From Endomychus coccineus (taxonomy: Eukaryota; Arthropoda; Insecta; Coleoptera; Endomychidae): DNA of 64,000 nucleotides. This document shows positions 23,797 through 35,569 of this stretch, piece by piece. The stretch is taken from assembly GCA_958510875.1 (NCBI GenBank), contig OY294067.1:247581736-247645735 (forward strand), given 5' to 3'. Position 1 is the first letter of the stretch; every line of letters starts with the position of its first letter. Position numbers and translations under genes: made by a program. Under the pieces are notes generated by a model. The model was not told the origin of the DNA and ran no database searches. It was given only the letters and a program-made list of their open reading frames with translations.

Positions 23797-24300
23797 GTGT
23801 TTCAATATCACACCGACAAACTCTAACAGGTGCTCCTTTAACTGGAAATATTTTTAAAAATTCCCATAGCCATAGATCCCAAAATGTTTCGTATGCCAAA
23901 TGGGAGATGTTAAAAAAAATGTTATGATTCTTTCGCGTTCATTCTATGCTTGTTAAAAGATTACTTTTCGATATTCGGTACATATATTACAAATCAACAA
24001 AATATCTCTATCATAATTAAAAAATGATCTAAAGGCTGGTATTTTTTGCAAGTTCAAGACCCTATTCACCCTCCCAATATTATATTGTGGCATAACTGGC
24101 CCTCGTTTTGTGAGAAAATATATTTTTTGGGCTATTTTTTTGACGTTTCTTCTGAACTTTTTTAATATCTCGTTCGTATCACCTGATATTTGGCAAAATA
24201 AGTAAGTATGACTATGAGGTCTTAACTTTGAACGAGTCGCGCTAAATCAATTGCTGTGAAGCAATTGCTTATTATTTCAGGGTCATCCTTGTTGTCATTG
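23797..24300. repeat. Possible transposon end (TACAGGGTGTTTC)
   Basis: TACAGGGTGTTTC at 23797-23809 is a common outer end of insect Tc1/mariner-like elements. No matching inverted end (GAAACACCCTGTA) was found in the window, so only one end, or a chance match, is present. No coding remnant follows. Confidence 0.3.
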
Positions 24301-24394
24301 TCGCTATCATATTATTTATAATCGAGTTCTATAGGTTGCAAAAAAATCAATTGCATTGAATAATCGCCGCATTTCAAGAAATGACAGACATGTT

Positions 24395-24481
24395 AAAATA
24401 ATGTACGGTGCCGCCGATGTGACGTCAAAGTCTATTTTACGGGCTTACTCTCCGCAAGTGTCAGTAAAAAACAAGTTTATA
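24395..24481. repeat. Dispersed repeat R, left part (copy 1)
   Basis: CCGATGTGACGTCAAAGTCT and CGCAAGTGTCAG match the sequence at 38583-38690. The repeat continues after the mariner insertion at 25199-25310. TGACGTCA-like bases are at 24420-24427. Confidence 0.6.
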
Positions 24482-25198
24482 AAGGTTTTCCATTAAGGCC
24501 GGGTAGATGTTAAAATTGAATAAAGCAAGTTGTGTGTGAGATATCAACGAATTTTTTGTTTTATTTGAAAAACCTATTAATGACATTATGTGTGAAATAT
24601 TACATCGTTTAAATGGCCGCCGCGGCTTCGGCGGGTGGCGCGCATTCGAGAGGTCCAATTTTCGACGATTCTGGCGCATAGATCAAATTGAATTTGAGCA
24701 ATGGCACGGGTTATGTTGACTTTGAGTGCACCGATTGTTTGTGGCCTATTGGCATAGACCTGCGATTGGCATCGTCCCAAATCCGTCAATTTTGCCTCTT
24801 GACGTACCCATTCATCCAAAAATAGGCCTCGTCGCTGAAGATGATTTTTTTCTTAAAATCGAGGTCTGCTTCCAACTGCTAGAGAGCCCAGTCTGCGAAC
24901 TCATGGCGTTGTCTATGGTCGTTTACTTTCAGCTCCTGGGTCAGTTGGATCTTGTACGGGTGTAGACCTAAGTCCCGAGGCAATATTCGCCAAGTTGATG
25001 TCTGCGAAAGGCCGAGTTCATGTGCGCGGCGCGGATTTGACTGCCTCCGGTTCTCCTGCATACTCTTATGGACAGCGGCGATGTTTTCTGATTTGTCTTG
25101 AGTGACTGAATAATAAACAATAGATTTGACAGATGCAGCCTAAATAACATGGCTGCCATGAATTGTCAAAATCTACCCGTCCCTATTGGAAAACCCTT
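24482..25198 (-). mobile_element. Internally deleted mariner (Tc1/mariner) inserted in repeat R
   Basis: TA is found on both sides (24480-24481, 25199-25200). The terminal inverted repeats are AAGGTTTTCCATTAAGGCCG-like on the left and its near-complement ending CTATTGGAAAACCCTT on the right, about 30 bp. The ~717-bp body codes on the minus strand for the two outer parts of a transposase with the middle missing. Non-autonomous. Confidence 0.8.
24586..25110 (-). pseudogene. Mariner-like transposase, middle deleted
   Basis: From the 5' side (high coordinates) come SVTQDKSENIAAVHKSMQEN, the helix-turn-helix region ELGLSQTSTWRILPRDLGLH, PYKIQLTQELKVNDHRQRHE, and the first-aspartate block FSDEAYFWMNGYV near 24830. 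This joins abruptly, out of frame, to the C-terminal end: VYANRPQTIGALK, then SRGGHLNDVIFHT. The blocks with the second and third catalytic aspartates are gone, as is the N-terminal first helix-turn-helix. Family resemblance is to insect Tc1/mariner transposases of the group that ends in GGHL(N)(D/E)(V/I)IF. Confidence 0.8.
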
Positions 25199-25315
25199 TA
25201 TTATAGTGTGGATAGTTCCGAAATTCACAGCAGGTGTCAATCTAAAACATAGAGTTGTTGAATACGTTATGTAGACTTTGAATAAAATTTCAATGCAACA
25301 GAGAGTACAATTTAA
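25199..25315. repeat. Dispersed repeat R, right part (copy 1)
   Basis: TTATAGTGTGGATAGTTC, then ATAAAATTTCAATG-AAC and TTTAACGTC-TTCAT, match 38982-39110. The right part resumes directly after the mariner. Confidence 0.6.
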
Positions 25316-25319
25316 CGTC

Positions 25320-26100
25320 TTTCATTGGTTGTTTATAAATCATTCGCATTTACAATACATTTGACGCACACAAGTATCTGAAAGGAATTTCCGTAACAAA
25401 AGTAAGAGAAGTCAATGATCTATCGATCACAGTTCAGTTATCATTCCAGTGTGCATCATTTTCTACAAATATGGATTATGAATCGAATGATGCAGACATT
25501 AATGTCATTATTTTACATCCCAAAAAAGCAGTATGGGTTTTTTATCATAATTATAATATGAAGAAATGATGATTCATTCATCTGAACTGAGCAACATCAT
25601 AGCTTTCTCATTTTATTATTACGCACGCCCAATTTATATAACGAATCAAATAAATAATGTGATTTCACGCTTCTTCACATGCAATATATCTTATTAAAAT
25701 GCTACAATTATACTGTCCCTTAACAAACGTAAAGATTTGGGATATGGTATACGAGTAGACATGAAAAATTTTCCAAACTAATGTCGGAACATATATCGCT
25801 GCTACTCGCTCTTGAAAATTGTATATTCTCAATGAAATGCTTAATATTGATATAATACATCCCTTAATCATTAGGGTAGATACTCCTTGTAACATTAAGG
25901 TTTAAAATTTAATTTATCCAGCCTTTACTTTGTAATATTCCATAATAAACAAATAAAAACGCAATAATTATTTTTTACATTCCTTCTTATTTCTTTTCTT
26001 TGAGAAGTTGCTGTATTTGGTTGTTAAATATTGTGATTGTTTTCTTCATACGCTTTCATGCATATAATCCAACAACGAACCGGAAAATAGAAAAAAATAT
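25320..26100. other. No recognised feature
   Basis: AT-rich; nothing supported. Confidence 0.4.
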
Positions 26101-26103
26101 ATA

Positions 26104-26540
26104 GTGAGCTAGAATTTCAAAATTGTATCTGCATTTTGTTCCTAATACCCCATAGACCACTCATGACTAACAAGACCGCGGGGGTCGACCTTTCTGCCTC
26201 CCCAAAATGGGGTTTCAACCCCTCAGAGATGCATTCTTATGAAAAAAAATCCAAAAGTTTAGAAAATTAATTGATTAAGAGCCGAAAATGAATTCGATGA
26301 CGATTAAAATAACTGCGGAATCGTGATCAGCGACCCAAAAAACATACTAGGGGTCATTTTCGGCTCTTAATTCATTAATTTTCTAAACTTTTGGATTTTT
26401 TTTGTAAGAATGCCCCTCTGAGGGGTTGAAATCCCGTTTTAAGGGGGTAGAAAGGTCGACCCCCGAGGTCTTGATGGTCATGAATGATCTATGGAGTATA
26501 AGAAACAAAATGCAAAAAAAATTTCGAAATTCTAGCTTAC
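26104..26540. mobile_element. Palindromic MITE with ~185-bp arms
   Basis: Left arm 26104-26290 and right arm 26353-26540 are inverted copies. Outer ends are GTGAGCTAGAATTTC and GAAATTCTAGCTTAC. Inner blocks include GGTCGACC near 26188 and AGAAAGGTCGACCCCCGAGG near 26447, and GAGCCGAAAATGA against TCATTTTCGGCTC. The ~60-bp centre is unique. No coding capacity. Confidence 0.75.
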
Positions 26541-26544
26541 CACA

Positions 26545-27440
26545 TTTTTTTTATTATGTTATTTTTCCCGGCTTATTGCCTGGACTAATATTCTCTTTGG
26601 TTATAATGAAACGAGTTGTATCAAATGAGTAGTATTTATGAAATAAACTAATTTAGTAAATCGGATTACAGCTTAATTTGTTTGAGAACTTATATCAACA
26701 TCATGATGTATTTAAATTAGAGCTAATATAGAATTTTGTTACAGAATATACTGGATAAGTTTAATCCCGGAGCTAGGCAAATGATCAATGCTGGGAAGGC
26801 TTACCTCAAAGCTCTACATGGTAAGCATGACACTAAATACATTAACGAAGAGTCCGTCTTTCTCCAATGATGATGCTCCTGAATTTTTGTGTTGTTTATT
26901 TCTTATCTCTAAATCAAACTAAGTGGAAACTAACGGCCTATGGCTCCAATTGATTTGTGAGATCAAGCCTCACATTTGTTTGGAAAACTCCAAGCCTGGC
27001 AATTTCTTATATCAAATTAAAAAAATATGATTCCATCTTGTTGGAATCAGTCATCGTTCATCATATTCATTATGATCAGGAAAAGTATTGCCATAGGGAG
27101 AATGTCAAATCACAGAGCTATGAGTGAAGGTTAGTTCTGATATTGCTGTTATAATAATAAGTTCTCAACATGCGATTTCATCACAGCCAAAACATTTTTC
27201 TCTTGAAATCGATGTAGGTGTATGACCTCTTATGTAGATTCTTTCCTCCCTAAAACCTATTATTTCCACTTTCCACCATTAGCATAAAATATAGCCGTAC
27301 CAGTATTAGACATTCCTTTGAGTTATTATCTCTAATCTCCTTATAAAACTGCCATCTCCTGTCTGCATTATTTGCCCATTTGTCTTCTAATCTTTGTGAA
27401 ACTGTTTCACTTCATCTGTGAACTAATAATTCAAATTTGA
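26545..27440. other. No recognised feature
   Basis: No motif-bearing ORF or repeat noticed. Confidence 0.4.
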
Positions 27441-27443
27441 AGT

Positions 27444-27610
27444 TGGATCCAAACGGTGGCAAGTTTCAGTAACGGCTCCCACGCCGAGGACTTGGGTTCG
27501 ATTCCCAGAATTGGAAAATTTGTTTGTGTACATTTTATTTGAAAAATCATTGATTTGAATATCAGTTGGTTGTGTAAAGTTGATGAAATAAATAATTAAT
27601 TTCATTATCT
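27444..27610 (+). repeat. tRNA-derived SINE-like element
   Basis: GGTGGCAAGTTTCAG resembles a polymerase III A box. GGGTTCGATTCCCAG near 27494-27508 is a perfect B box with a T-arm that can pair. Following AT-rich sequence to ~27610 may be the SINE body. The anticodon stem is not convincing, so this is not called as a tRNA gene. Confidence 0.5.
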
Positions 27611-27739
27611 TTACACAAATTCGAAGAGTATCTTATTAAATGAGAACCAATTATATAAAAATCAGTAACGAATTCAAATTATTTGCGAAGAGGAACTTTG
27701 CCTCGCATACTAGTTATTTATTCTCCAAGCGGCAACACA

Positions 27740-28210
27740 TTTCTAGTTTAAACCTTACTTTCCAGGCAGCTATCTGTGTGTCATTATGAATAACACCACC
27801 TCTTCATTATCTCTTTTGAGTCATGATGTACCTCAAGGTGAGTGCTTGGTCCTATTTTTTTGTCATTGATATCAATGACCTTTTTAATTATCTTGAATCA
27901 GATACATGTATATTGCAGACGATACATCGTTATCAGATTCAGGAACTTCCAAAATTGAACGCTCGTATTGTTATTGCAACAAACTTAGAATGAACCTAGA
28001 AAAAGCACAACTTGTTTTCTCCAGTAATATTAAATTCACCCTTGGGTAGCCAGCTACAATTTTGGGCATAACCATCAATGACCGTATAGCTCAGGAACAA
28101 GACCTAGACATTTTAAGACCCAAGCTCTCATCAATATCTACTTGAAGATTAAAATCAATATTGAACATAGAAACATTACTACGTTCTATACACTATTTAA
28201 CTCCTTAATT
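27740..28210 (+). pseudogene. CR1/jockey-like LINE reverse transcriptase relict
   Basis: Readable blocks in order are LLSHDVPQGECLVL (the usual GVPQGSVLGP region), the catalytic YMYIADDTSLSDSGTSK (about 27905-27955), CNKLRMNLEKAQLVFSSNIK, and ILGITINDRIAQEQDLDILR followed by LLRSIH. This is the RT palm and thumb order of a CR1/jockey-type element. Frameshifts and stops (for example after FTLG) inactivate it. The N-terminal RT part and endonuclease are missing. Confidence 0.75.
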
Positions 28211-28329
28211 AGCAGATCTTCTCGTTTTCTCTTTGTTATCAGATCCTTTTTCGGTTTCAATTTTTTATATAAGTAATTCAATAAATGAATAAATATTTTC
28301 AAATAAGTAACGACCGAAATTTATCCTTC

Positions 28330-28860
28330 CTCAGATAGCTAATCCTGAAAGTTCTGGTCTTCTGGATGAATTCCGCGTCACAATAGCATTGCTGACGTTT
28401 CGCTAATAATCACAGGAGATATCTTCAGGACAGGCGTGAGGCTTTTACTGAAACTGATTTTTCCTGGTTTCTGTAATGGTATTTATGGTGGGAAAATTCC
28501 ACGCTTCCTTCCTTTGTTCTGGTGGATACATCTCTGGAACAAGACCCTGTCATTGTATAATCATGTGCGAAATTGAATTTTCATGAATGAGTTTTCAAAT
28601 GTTGGGAATGTGACATTCTGAATGATCGAGATCGTGACTCAGGATTTTCCCCTCACAACATTTGGATTTTTGAAATTTCTACTTCACACAATATCTCCTA
28701 ACCACGGGATGGAGTTACAGAGCAAGGTCAACCACCGGAATAAAGGTAGTGAACTATGTAGCGTAAATCTATACGCTTTAAATACGGCTACAGAAACCAG
28801 AAGGATCAGTCTTAGTTCAAGCCTCAAAACTGCGTTGAAGGTGACATCTGTTATTCTACA
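28330..28860. mobile_element. PLE terminal repeats in inverted order with coding tail
   Basis: 28330-28700 matches 52790-53110, i.e. the PLE terminal repeat plus the extreme C-terminus and 3' region (CATGTGCGAAATTGAATTTTC near 28560). 28722-28855 is the same terminal repeat in the opposite direction (CACCGGAATAAAGGTAGTGA onwards). The arrangement is an inverted pair around a short piece of coding tail. It is the same family as the PLE at 52790-54700. Confidence 0.7.
28386..28436 (-). ncRNA. Hammerhead-like core in PLE terminal repeat
   Basis: Minus strand: CTGAAGA = complement of 28422-28428, GAAA = complement of 28398-28401, followed by CGTC. A-C-G-U would be a palindromic stem III with no loop, which can form only between two molecules. 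C at 28394 takes the cleavage position. Stems I and II are weak in this copy. Confidence 0.35.
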
Positions 28861-28879
28861 AATTCTTCTCTGAAATTTC

Positions 28880-29779
28880 TTCAAAAAAATCCGGACGAGT
28901 GCTGGAACTGATCTGAAACGTGATCGAACAATCACATGTGATACATCAATGAGTGTAGAATGGAAAGTACTTCAAACAGTTGTATTACAAAAACAGAGCT
29001 GAAGTTAAGAAAAAGTTGATAATGGGTAATCGAAAATGAAACATCGGATATCAAAACTGACATTACTACAATGAAGCTCATAAAAATGTACTCCAAACAA
29101 GAGTTGTTATTTGATTCCATCTCTGGCGGTAAATATGTTTGATCCAAAATTACATGACAATCAAAAATGATATTGGAAATTTGAAACTTCGCTTACGCAA
29201 ATTCTTCACCATTCAACCTGAGCTGTTTCTATTACCATTCCCGATGTCCTCATGATAGCTATCCTTATCTGGGGCAAAGTGTGCTCTTCTTCCAGGATTC
29301 CGAACCAAAAAGAGATTCACTGTTTATCTTCCTTACTTCGCGAACGTCGCTCCATCAGGAGATAACAATATTCTGTATTAAATTGCATAACTATATTTCT
29401 AAAATCGATTTGATGTCGTGTAAAATTCGCAATAAAGAAATACCTTAGAAAAATAGGAAAATTGTGATGTTCATTTCATCATTCATATCAATATTTTCAA
29501 CCAATTTGTCTGAATTGACACATGAAGTAAAGCAAAGCTCATTATTCCGTTTCAAAATCTGATACCTGTTTGTTCATACAAATGAAACAGAAATAAAAAT
29601 AACGTAACTGAGACTTGAAACTAATGAACATATTTACAATCGATTTCAAGAAAATTGATTCAGGTACTCATATCTTGCAATCATTATGTATGTGGGATCG
29701 GAATATTTTCGTATTCACAATTTTTCACTACACAGATGGCGAATTCTAAAATTCAAATCAAACGTTTGATTCCTAATAG
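28880..29779. other. No recognised feature
   Basis: No motif-bearing ORF. Nothing supported. Confidence 0.4.
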
Positions 29780-32700
29780 TGCAGTCAAATGGGTATAGGA
29801 CCCATAAATTCTTGGAAAAGGAATCGATCTTGATGGGACAAAGTGCATTCTCTTCAGAATGTCATCAGAAAAAAAGTTGACCACAAATAAAGTTGCGCAA
29901 ATTTTTTATATTGTTCATAAAAATAAATGAACAATTTAATTAGCTCATTCTTGAGTCTACATAAATTTTTTTTTAAATGCAAAATTTCAACGTTTTTGAT
30001 AGGATAAAGACCATTTTTCGTTATGAATCATTCATTTATCAACAAAATAGATGAATTCGACCAAATCTCGAATTTTAGGGTCGTTTTCGGATAATTTAGG
30101 TATTCTGAGTTTGGTTTTATCGTCAATATCGTCAAATGCTAGTTTTTGAATAAACAAATTACATTCATTATTAAATATACGAATTTGACCAAAATGTCTA
30201 ATCCTGAGTATGATTTTATTGCTATTATGGTCTTTAAATGCATTCTAGTGGAAATTTTCAAAAGCGAATTAGAGAAAAATTATAAAAATTTTGATGTTTT
30301 AGTATTTAGTACAAAGTATTAATAAATATATATATATAATAGAACATATTAATTTTTTAAGGAGGTAGAGAGTTGTTATGGAAGGGAAAACAAATATTTA
30401 AAATTAGTGGCATGCCATTTTTTCAATATATTAAGATGTAATACAATTCATCAATTTCGTCGAAAAAATCAAGTTCTGAGTGTGCATATTATATAAAAAT
30501 CAATAAAAATGTCACATTTCTTTTTTCTTCATTTGTTAACAAATAATTTGCTTACAACAATTCAAGAATGTATCATTAACTAATCTCTAATGAGTTCAGA
30601 TTGCCCCACGTTGGGGTGACAATTAATAAGATACTCTCCACTGAGTTTATTAATTTTTAGGAATTATATTTGTAATGAAATTTTTCTTTCTACTCCGGCT
30701 AGCTCTTTATTGATTTTCATTTTACTTTGATTGAATTGATATTATTATAATATTATATGGAATGAAATTCAAACTTTATTTAAAATGTTGAAACTTTTAG
30801 AATCTATTTATTTATGAACCCTGTATCATGTGAAATCTTTCAAATATTTACAAATTAACTTTATGCTACTAAAATCTTCTATATTTCTTTATTTCTTCAT
30901 GATTTAAAATTCTCTATGTTTCAAGTTAACCTCAATTTCCTTAAAATTAATACATAATTACAATAACAATTCAACATTCAAATAGTAATATACAATGATG
31001 AAATTTCAAATAGACTCACTTTTTATATCCTACAAATATTAGAATAAATGTTGCTAATGTTCCGTAGGTTTTGATATCTTCGTATTTTATTTGGTAATTC
31101 ACTTTTAAAACATTTACTCTGCTATTCACATTCACAATTATCACTTGTTGATTTTTTGTTGATAATTGTTTTATTCTTTCTTAAGATATAAAACTTTGTT
31201 GTTCATCACAAACTGGATCTGCAATTGGACTTTGGTTCTCCGATGTCACTTAATTAAAATAACTTCGGTTATGTTAACCTTTACTGACGTTGAAATGAAG
31301 ATTTATGAATACTATTTGTTTCTTCGTAGGAATTACTGATAGACTTTCGTTATATAAACTTTGCGGAGCTGCAGAGACACTTTCAGTTCTCCGATGTTAC
31401 TACAAACTTAGGTTATGGAAACTAAATGAGTTGCCAGAGGAGCACAGCCTCTTTCTAGATGTTGATGCAAACTTACTAGCTTTCCTTTGATTTTGCCTTT
31501 CATAGGTCCCACCAAGAAGAAGCTTGTTTTATAATTTTCAGCCAATCAGGTAATTCTTCTGAATCTCTAGTAAGCTATTCTCATTGTTGAGACTCACAGT
31601 TTCTTATTAGTATTGTTGAATTTTGACACATCTTAATTGTTGTATTGACCAATAGGAATTTAGTATTTTGAAATTTTTGATATAATTAATAATTTAATTA
31701 ATATTTTCGAATTAATTGAAGTTATTGTCCATTCTACTATTCGAATTCATGTTACCAACATTTTTTCCCATATTTTGATATATAATAACCTATGATTAGG
31801 TTCCAATTAACTTAATAATTCTGATTATTATGTCTATTTTGACAGTTGTCATTGCTTAAATTTAATACATGATTTTAAATATAAATGAAACTTATACATC
31901 TTTGTAGAACTGAAATGTCTTAATACTATATTACATCTATTACTTATTCTTAACCTATTCTAATAGTTTAGTATCTTCAGATAGTCTTTAAATCATTTTA
32001 ATTATGATTTTCCCCTTTCGTAGCACTGTACGTTTATCCACTTTTCACTGTTTCTTCTTCACAGTCCTATAAACTACTTCACATGTTGGTTTTTGTTATT
32101 ATACAATATTTAATATCTTATTCTACTTATATATTCAACTTCAAATAATGTTTTTAATTCCATATTATACATACTTTTTAATCTTTTCTATTTTTAATGT
32201 TTCGGTAAATCCTAATTCTACCATTTTATTTCATATCGGAAATGAAATCATAACAGTATGTATGCATTTAAAGACCATAATAGCCAAAAAAATTCAACTC
32301 AGTGGGTCAACATTATCCGAAAACCACTATAAACTCGACATTTTGATCAAATTCGTATATTAATAATAAATATTATTGGTTTATACCACATCAGCAAATT
32401 TGTGGGTATACATTCGACGATATTGAAGATAAAATCGAACTCTGAATACCAGAACTATCCGAAAACGACCGTAAAATCGGAGTTTTGGTTGAATTCATCT
32501 ATTTTGTTGATGAATAAATTGTTTATAACTAAAAATAGTCTTATCCGATCAAAGACGGTCAAATTTTGTATTTTTCAGAAACTTCTATGTAATCTCAAAG
32601 ATGAGCTTATTAAATTGTTTATTCATTGTTTCTAAACAATATAAACAATTTGTGCAACTTTATTTATGGTCAACTTTTTTCCTGATGACATTCTGAAGGA

Positions 32701-32781
32701 AATGCACTCCGTCCCATCGAAATCGATCCATTTCCCAAGGATTTACGGGTCTTGGTTTATTTTTATACACATTTGACTGCA
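29780..32781. mobile_element. 3-kb non-coding element with ~0.5-kb terminal inverted repeats
   Basis: The left arm (29780-30246) and right arm (32258-32781) are inverted copies. The outer end TGCAGTCAAATG is mirrored by CATTTGACTGCA. Internal matches include CATTCT-TCAGAATGTCATCAG, AGATGAATTC, and GACCATAATAGC against GCTATTATGGTC. The ~2-kb centre is AT-rich and has no recognisable coding region. Motifs such as TATCCGAAAACGACC and AAATTGTTTATAACTA are shared with the element at 41650-43163, suggesting related families. No target duplication was certain. Superfamily unknown. Confidence 0.75.
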
Positions 32782-32848
32782 TTATACTAACAAAGTGCTT
32801 ATTTCCATTCAATGTCGACTTTCGTAGAAGAAATCTGATAGAATAAAA

Positions 32849-33051
32849 TAAAACACTTTTACTTTGTTCTTTATCACATATATTACAGAAACAAAACGTG
32901 GCTATAGTTACGACACTAGCGTGTCATCTTCAAACGATACTAATTTTTTTATACATTAGTATCGTTTGAAGATGACACGCTAGTGTCGTAACTATAGTCA
33001 CGATTTGCTTCTATAATATATGTGATAAAAAACATAGGAAAAGTGTTCTAT
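32849..33051. mobile_element. Palindromic hammerhead-bearing element
   Basis: A 203-bp near-perfect palindrome: left arm 32849-32944, right arm 32955-33051, centre ATTTTTTTATAC-like. Outer blocks are TTATCACATATA and TATATGTGATAA. Each arm contains a hammerhead-like motif, better in the right arm. No coding sequence. Confidence 0.8.
32961..33004 (+). ncRNA. Hammerhead ribozyme-like, two core changes
   Basis: ATCGT (stem I), TTGAAGA (C3 to U; position 7 is free in the consensus), an extra T, GACAC-GCTA-GTGTC (perfect 5-bp stem II), GTAA where GAAA is expected, then A-CT-AT-AG-T (3-bp stem III, 2-base loop), C32999 at the cleavage position, and ACGAT pairing fully with stem I. The fold is very clear, but C3 and A13 changes should inactivate it. 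The left-arm minus-strand copy also has U16.1 changed to C. Confidence 0.6.
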
Positions 33052-33779
33052 CTATAAATTATTACAAAGTAATGGCTTTCACCATTGAATTTTTAATCTA
33101 ATATAACTCTTAAATCTGAGATATCTCGGAAAAATTATAGTGACATCAAGCATGTCTTTCCTTTTATTTCAGCATAATTGTGGATGTTTAATAAGTTTAC
33201 GGATCCGTTACAGCTTGTGTTCCAAGCTCAGCAACAATTTCATATATGTCGGCTAAAGGGAAGCCGGATACGGAACGTCTACATATTCCCTCACCTCATT
33301 TTCAATCGATACATGTTTTATACGTGCTTGATATAACGCGAAACTCAAACTTCTGGCATTCATCTTCAATACGTTACTGGTTCTAATGCAATATGCCAGG
33401 TATAAAAGTTATAAATTCAATTATGAATCAAACTCATAATCGTATCATTCGTTTGGAATATTTTATGAAGTTAGTTTCGATGTTATGTAAATTCATAGCA
33501 TCATTCGAATAATTAAAACGAGATTACATTCAAACTTTGATGAATTAACTTGACATTAAGATTGCGCAGCAACATCGTAAGAAGTAAGATAAAACCTAAT
33601 AACACTGACATATCTTCATAAACGAATTTTTTCCTGACCTACGTTCAGCACTAGTAATTTGAAAACTTCACATTAATGAAAGCAATATGTTATGAATGAA
33701 TTCCAGGTGCTAGTTTCGGAATGAAATCATCGTAACGAATTTAAATATGTTAAAGTGTCAATGTTATCCGACAAAGCGG

Positions 33780-33873
33780 TAACAGTGACACTATAAACTT
33801 AACTGTAGTGAATGTGAAATCATCTGCGAATAACAGTGACACTATAGGCTTAAACTTTACTGTAAGTGAATGT
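33780..33873. repeat. Short tandem duplication, ~51-bp period
   Basis: TAACAGTGACACTATA occurs at 33780 and 33831, each followed by a CTTAA...ACTGTA-GTGAATGT block. Two diverged units. Confidence 0.6.
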
Positions 33874-34189
33874 TTGCCATGTCTAGTGTTTTATTGACAA
33901 TTTTCAACCTTTTCTTCAATTTGGAAAATAACGTTGAATAAAATAAAACTTACAATATCAGCTTTGCGTGAAAAATAATTAATCTCATACTTACACCTTT
34001 TACAGAACTCCAAGAATAGAACTTATTGTCAAAATGACGGGAGTTTATCAAGAAGGCTTTGGTGCCAGACTCGGTCGAATGCTTTGGGTTTATTACCATC
34101 AGAGCTTATACGTTCGACTTATTTCTTATGCTCAGACTTCATTCGTTCAAGAACTTCTGCATTCAGAGACACTTAGAGAATTTCCGGCG

Positions 34190-35560
34190 AACTCTATTCA
34201 AAGCAGACAATATTAACAGCTCCAACCTTTTTTTTGCCGAACGACAACTTGTGATACAGATGAGCTTGAAGAGCCTTGATCAGACCAATATCAGACCAAT
34301 AGTAGTGTCCGAAATCAACCAAAGGGTTGGAGTTATCTGAATTCACATTACATCTATCTGGCTCTCCAATTAATGAGAGCACAAATGACGTTTCGCATTT
34401 CCTCGATATTTTATCCTCAGTCAAAAGACAAATTCCTTCATTTGCTCCAGAGAAACAAACACTCTCTACCAATTTCTTCAGCAGTGAAGGGAACATGACA
34501 ATATCCAATATCACGATAAAATTCTTTGAGAACATTACGCTGTGCCTTTTTCACACCCTTGGAAAGACCCACATTCAGAGGTTGTAAAGCGCTGGCGAAT
34601 AAGAAAGCTCAACGTTATTTGCATAAGTTATACCGATTACGGGGATTGTCAAATATGAGTTGTGGCCATCGAAAATCGAAAGCTTATGACTTTTTGCAGT
34701 ATGATTCACAAAAATATTTTCAAACCAGTCTGGGAATTGTATTGACTCCATCCATCCAGATGGTGAACAATTATACACGGCATCTTCAGAACCACTTTGA
34801 CACCAGTTGGAATACAAATGTTAACCATTATAATTGACATGTAAAGAGAGGTAATCTCCTATTGCAGAACAACATACTAGTACAGTGTAGATTGATTTTG
34901 TCATACTGCCTAAAACTTCATATGGATTTCTAAATCCTTTGCGGAATAAATTTTGTTGTATCCCGACATCCGTTTGGAAACCAGCTTCATCACACTTGAA
35001 GACATTTTGATGTTTATTTTCCAAGTTGTTCCGTTCAATTTTGCCTCGTAGTTTTCTGTAAAAATATTTCAGCACTTCAAGAGAACAAGCTTCTACTCTA
35101 TTTTTGGTAGATTTTAAGCAACTTGTTGATTTTTCCATCGCTTTTCATATCCAGCAATCCAATCCTTCCCAGACAAGCAGTTTTTAAATGGATTCTCAAT
35201 TTTTTTGATTCAATCTTGTAATTGAAATCGAGTCAGTCCAAATCCTCAATCCGCTAATTTCATTAGGGCATGCACAGTGAGTTGTTCTTCATCTGGAGTA
35301 AGTACAGTAAGTCTTCCAATAACCTTTCATTTATAATTTTTCAAATTGTTCAACATTGTACTACGATTAACAGCAAATACTTTTGAAGATCTTTTTATGC
35401 TAAACCAATTATTGGTCACCATTTAGGTTGTTCGGATTTTTGAAAAGCCCTATTGCCGTGATTTTACAGCGATAGTATCGGATTTTGGTACCTTCAATAT
35501 AAAATTTTTTGACCAGTGCAAATTCACCATGCTCTTAAAGCCTTTTACAGCTGTCTCAAC
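34190..35560 (-). pseudogene. Pogo/CENP-B-like transposase relict (DDE_1 domain)
   Basis: On the minus strand, from high to low coordinates, there are a first-aspartate block FKCDEAGFQTDVGIQ (about 34960-35005), VLGSMTKSIYTVLVCCSAIG (about 34865-34925), then EDAVYNCSPSGWMESIQFPDWFE split across frames. The second-aspartate block is IFDGHNSYLTIPV (about 34635-34675). After a frameshift comes a LQPLNVGLSKGVKKAQRN segment, where the third catalytic acid, normally D in LQPLDVGVF, reads N. A C-terminal part follows to 34194. Pogo-like elements belong to the Tc1/mariner superfamily. Several frameshifts; N-terminal DNA-binding debris to 35560 is uncertain. Confidence 0.75.
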
Positions 35561-35569
35561 TGAGTAACC

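Noticed and set aside
27444..27520. Functional tRNA gene
   Set aside because: B box is perfect but the acceptor and anticodon stems do not pair convincingly; a SINE-derived promoter fits better.
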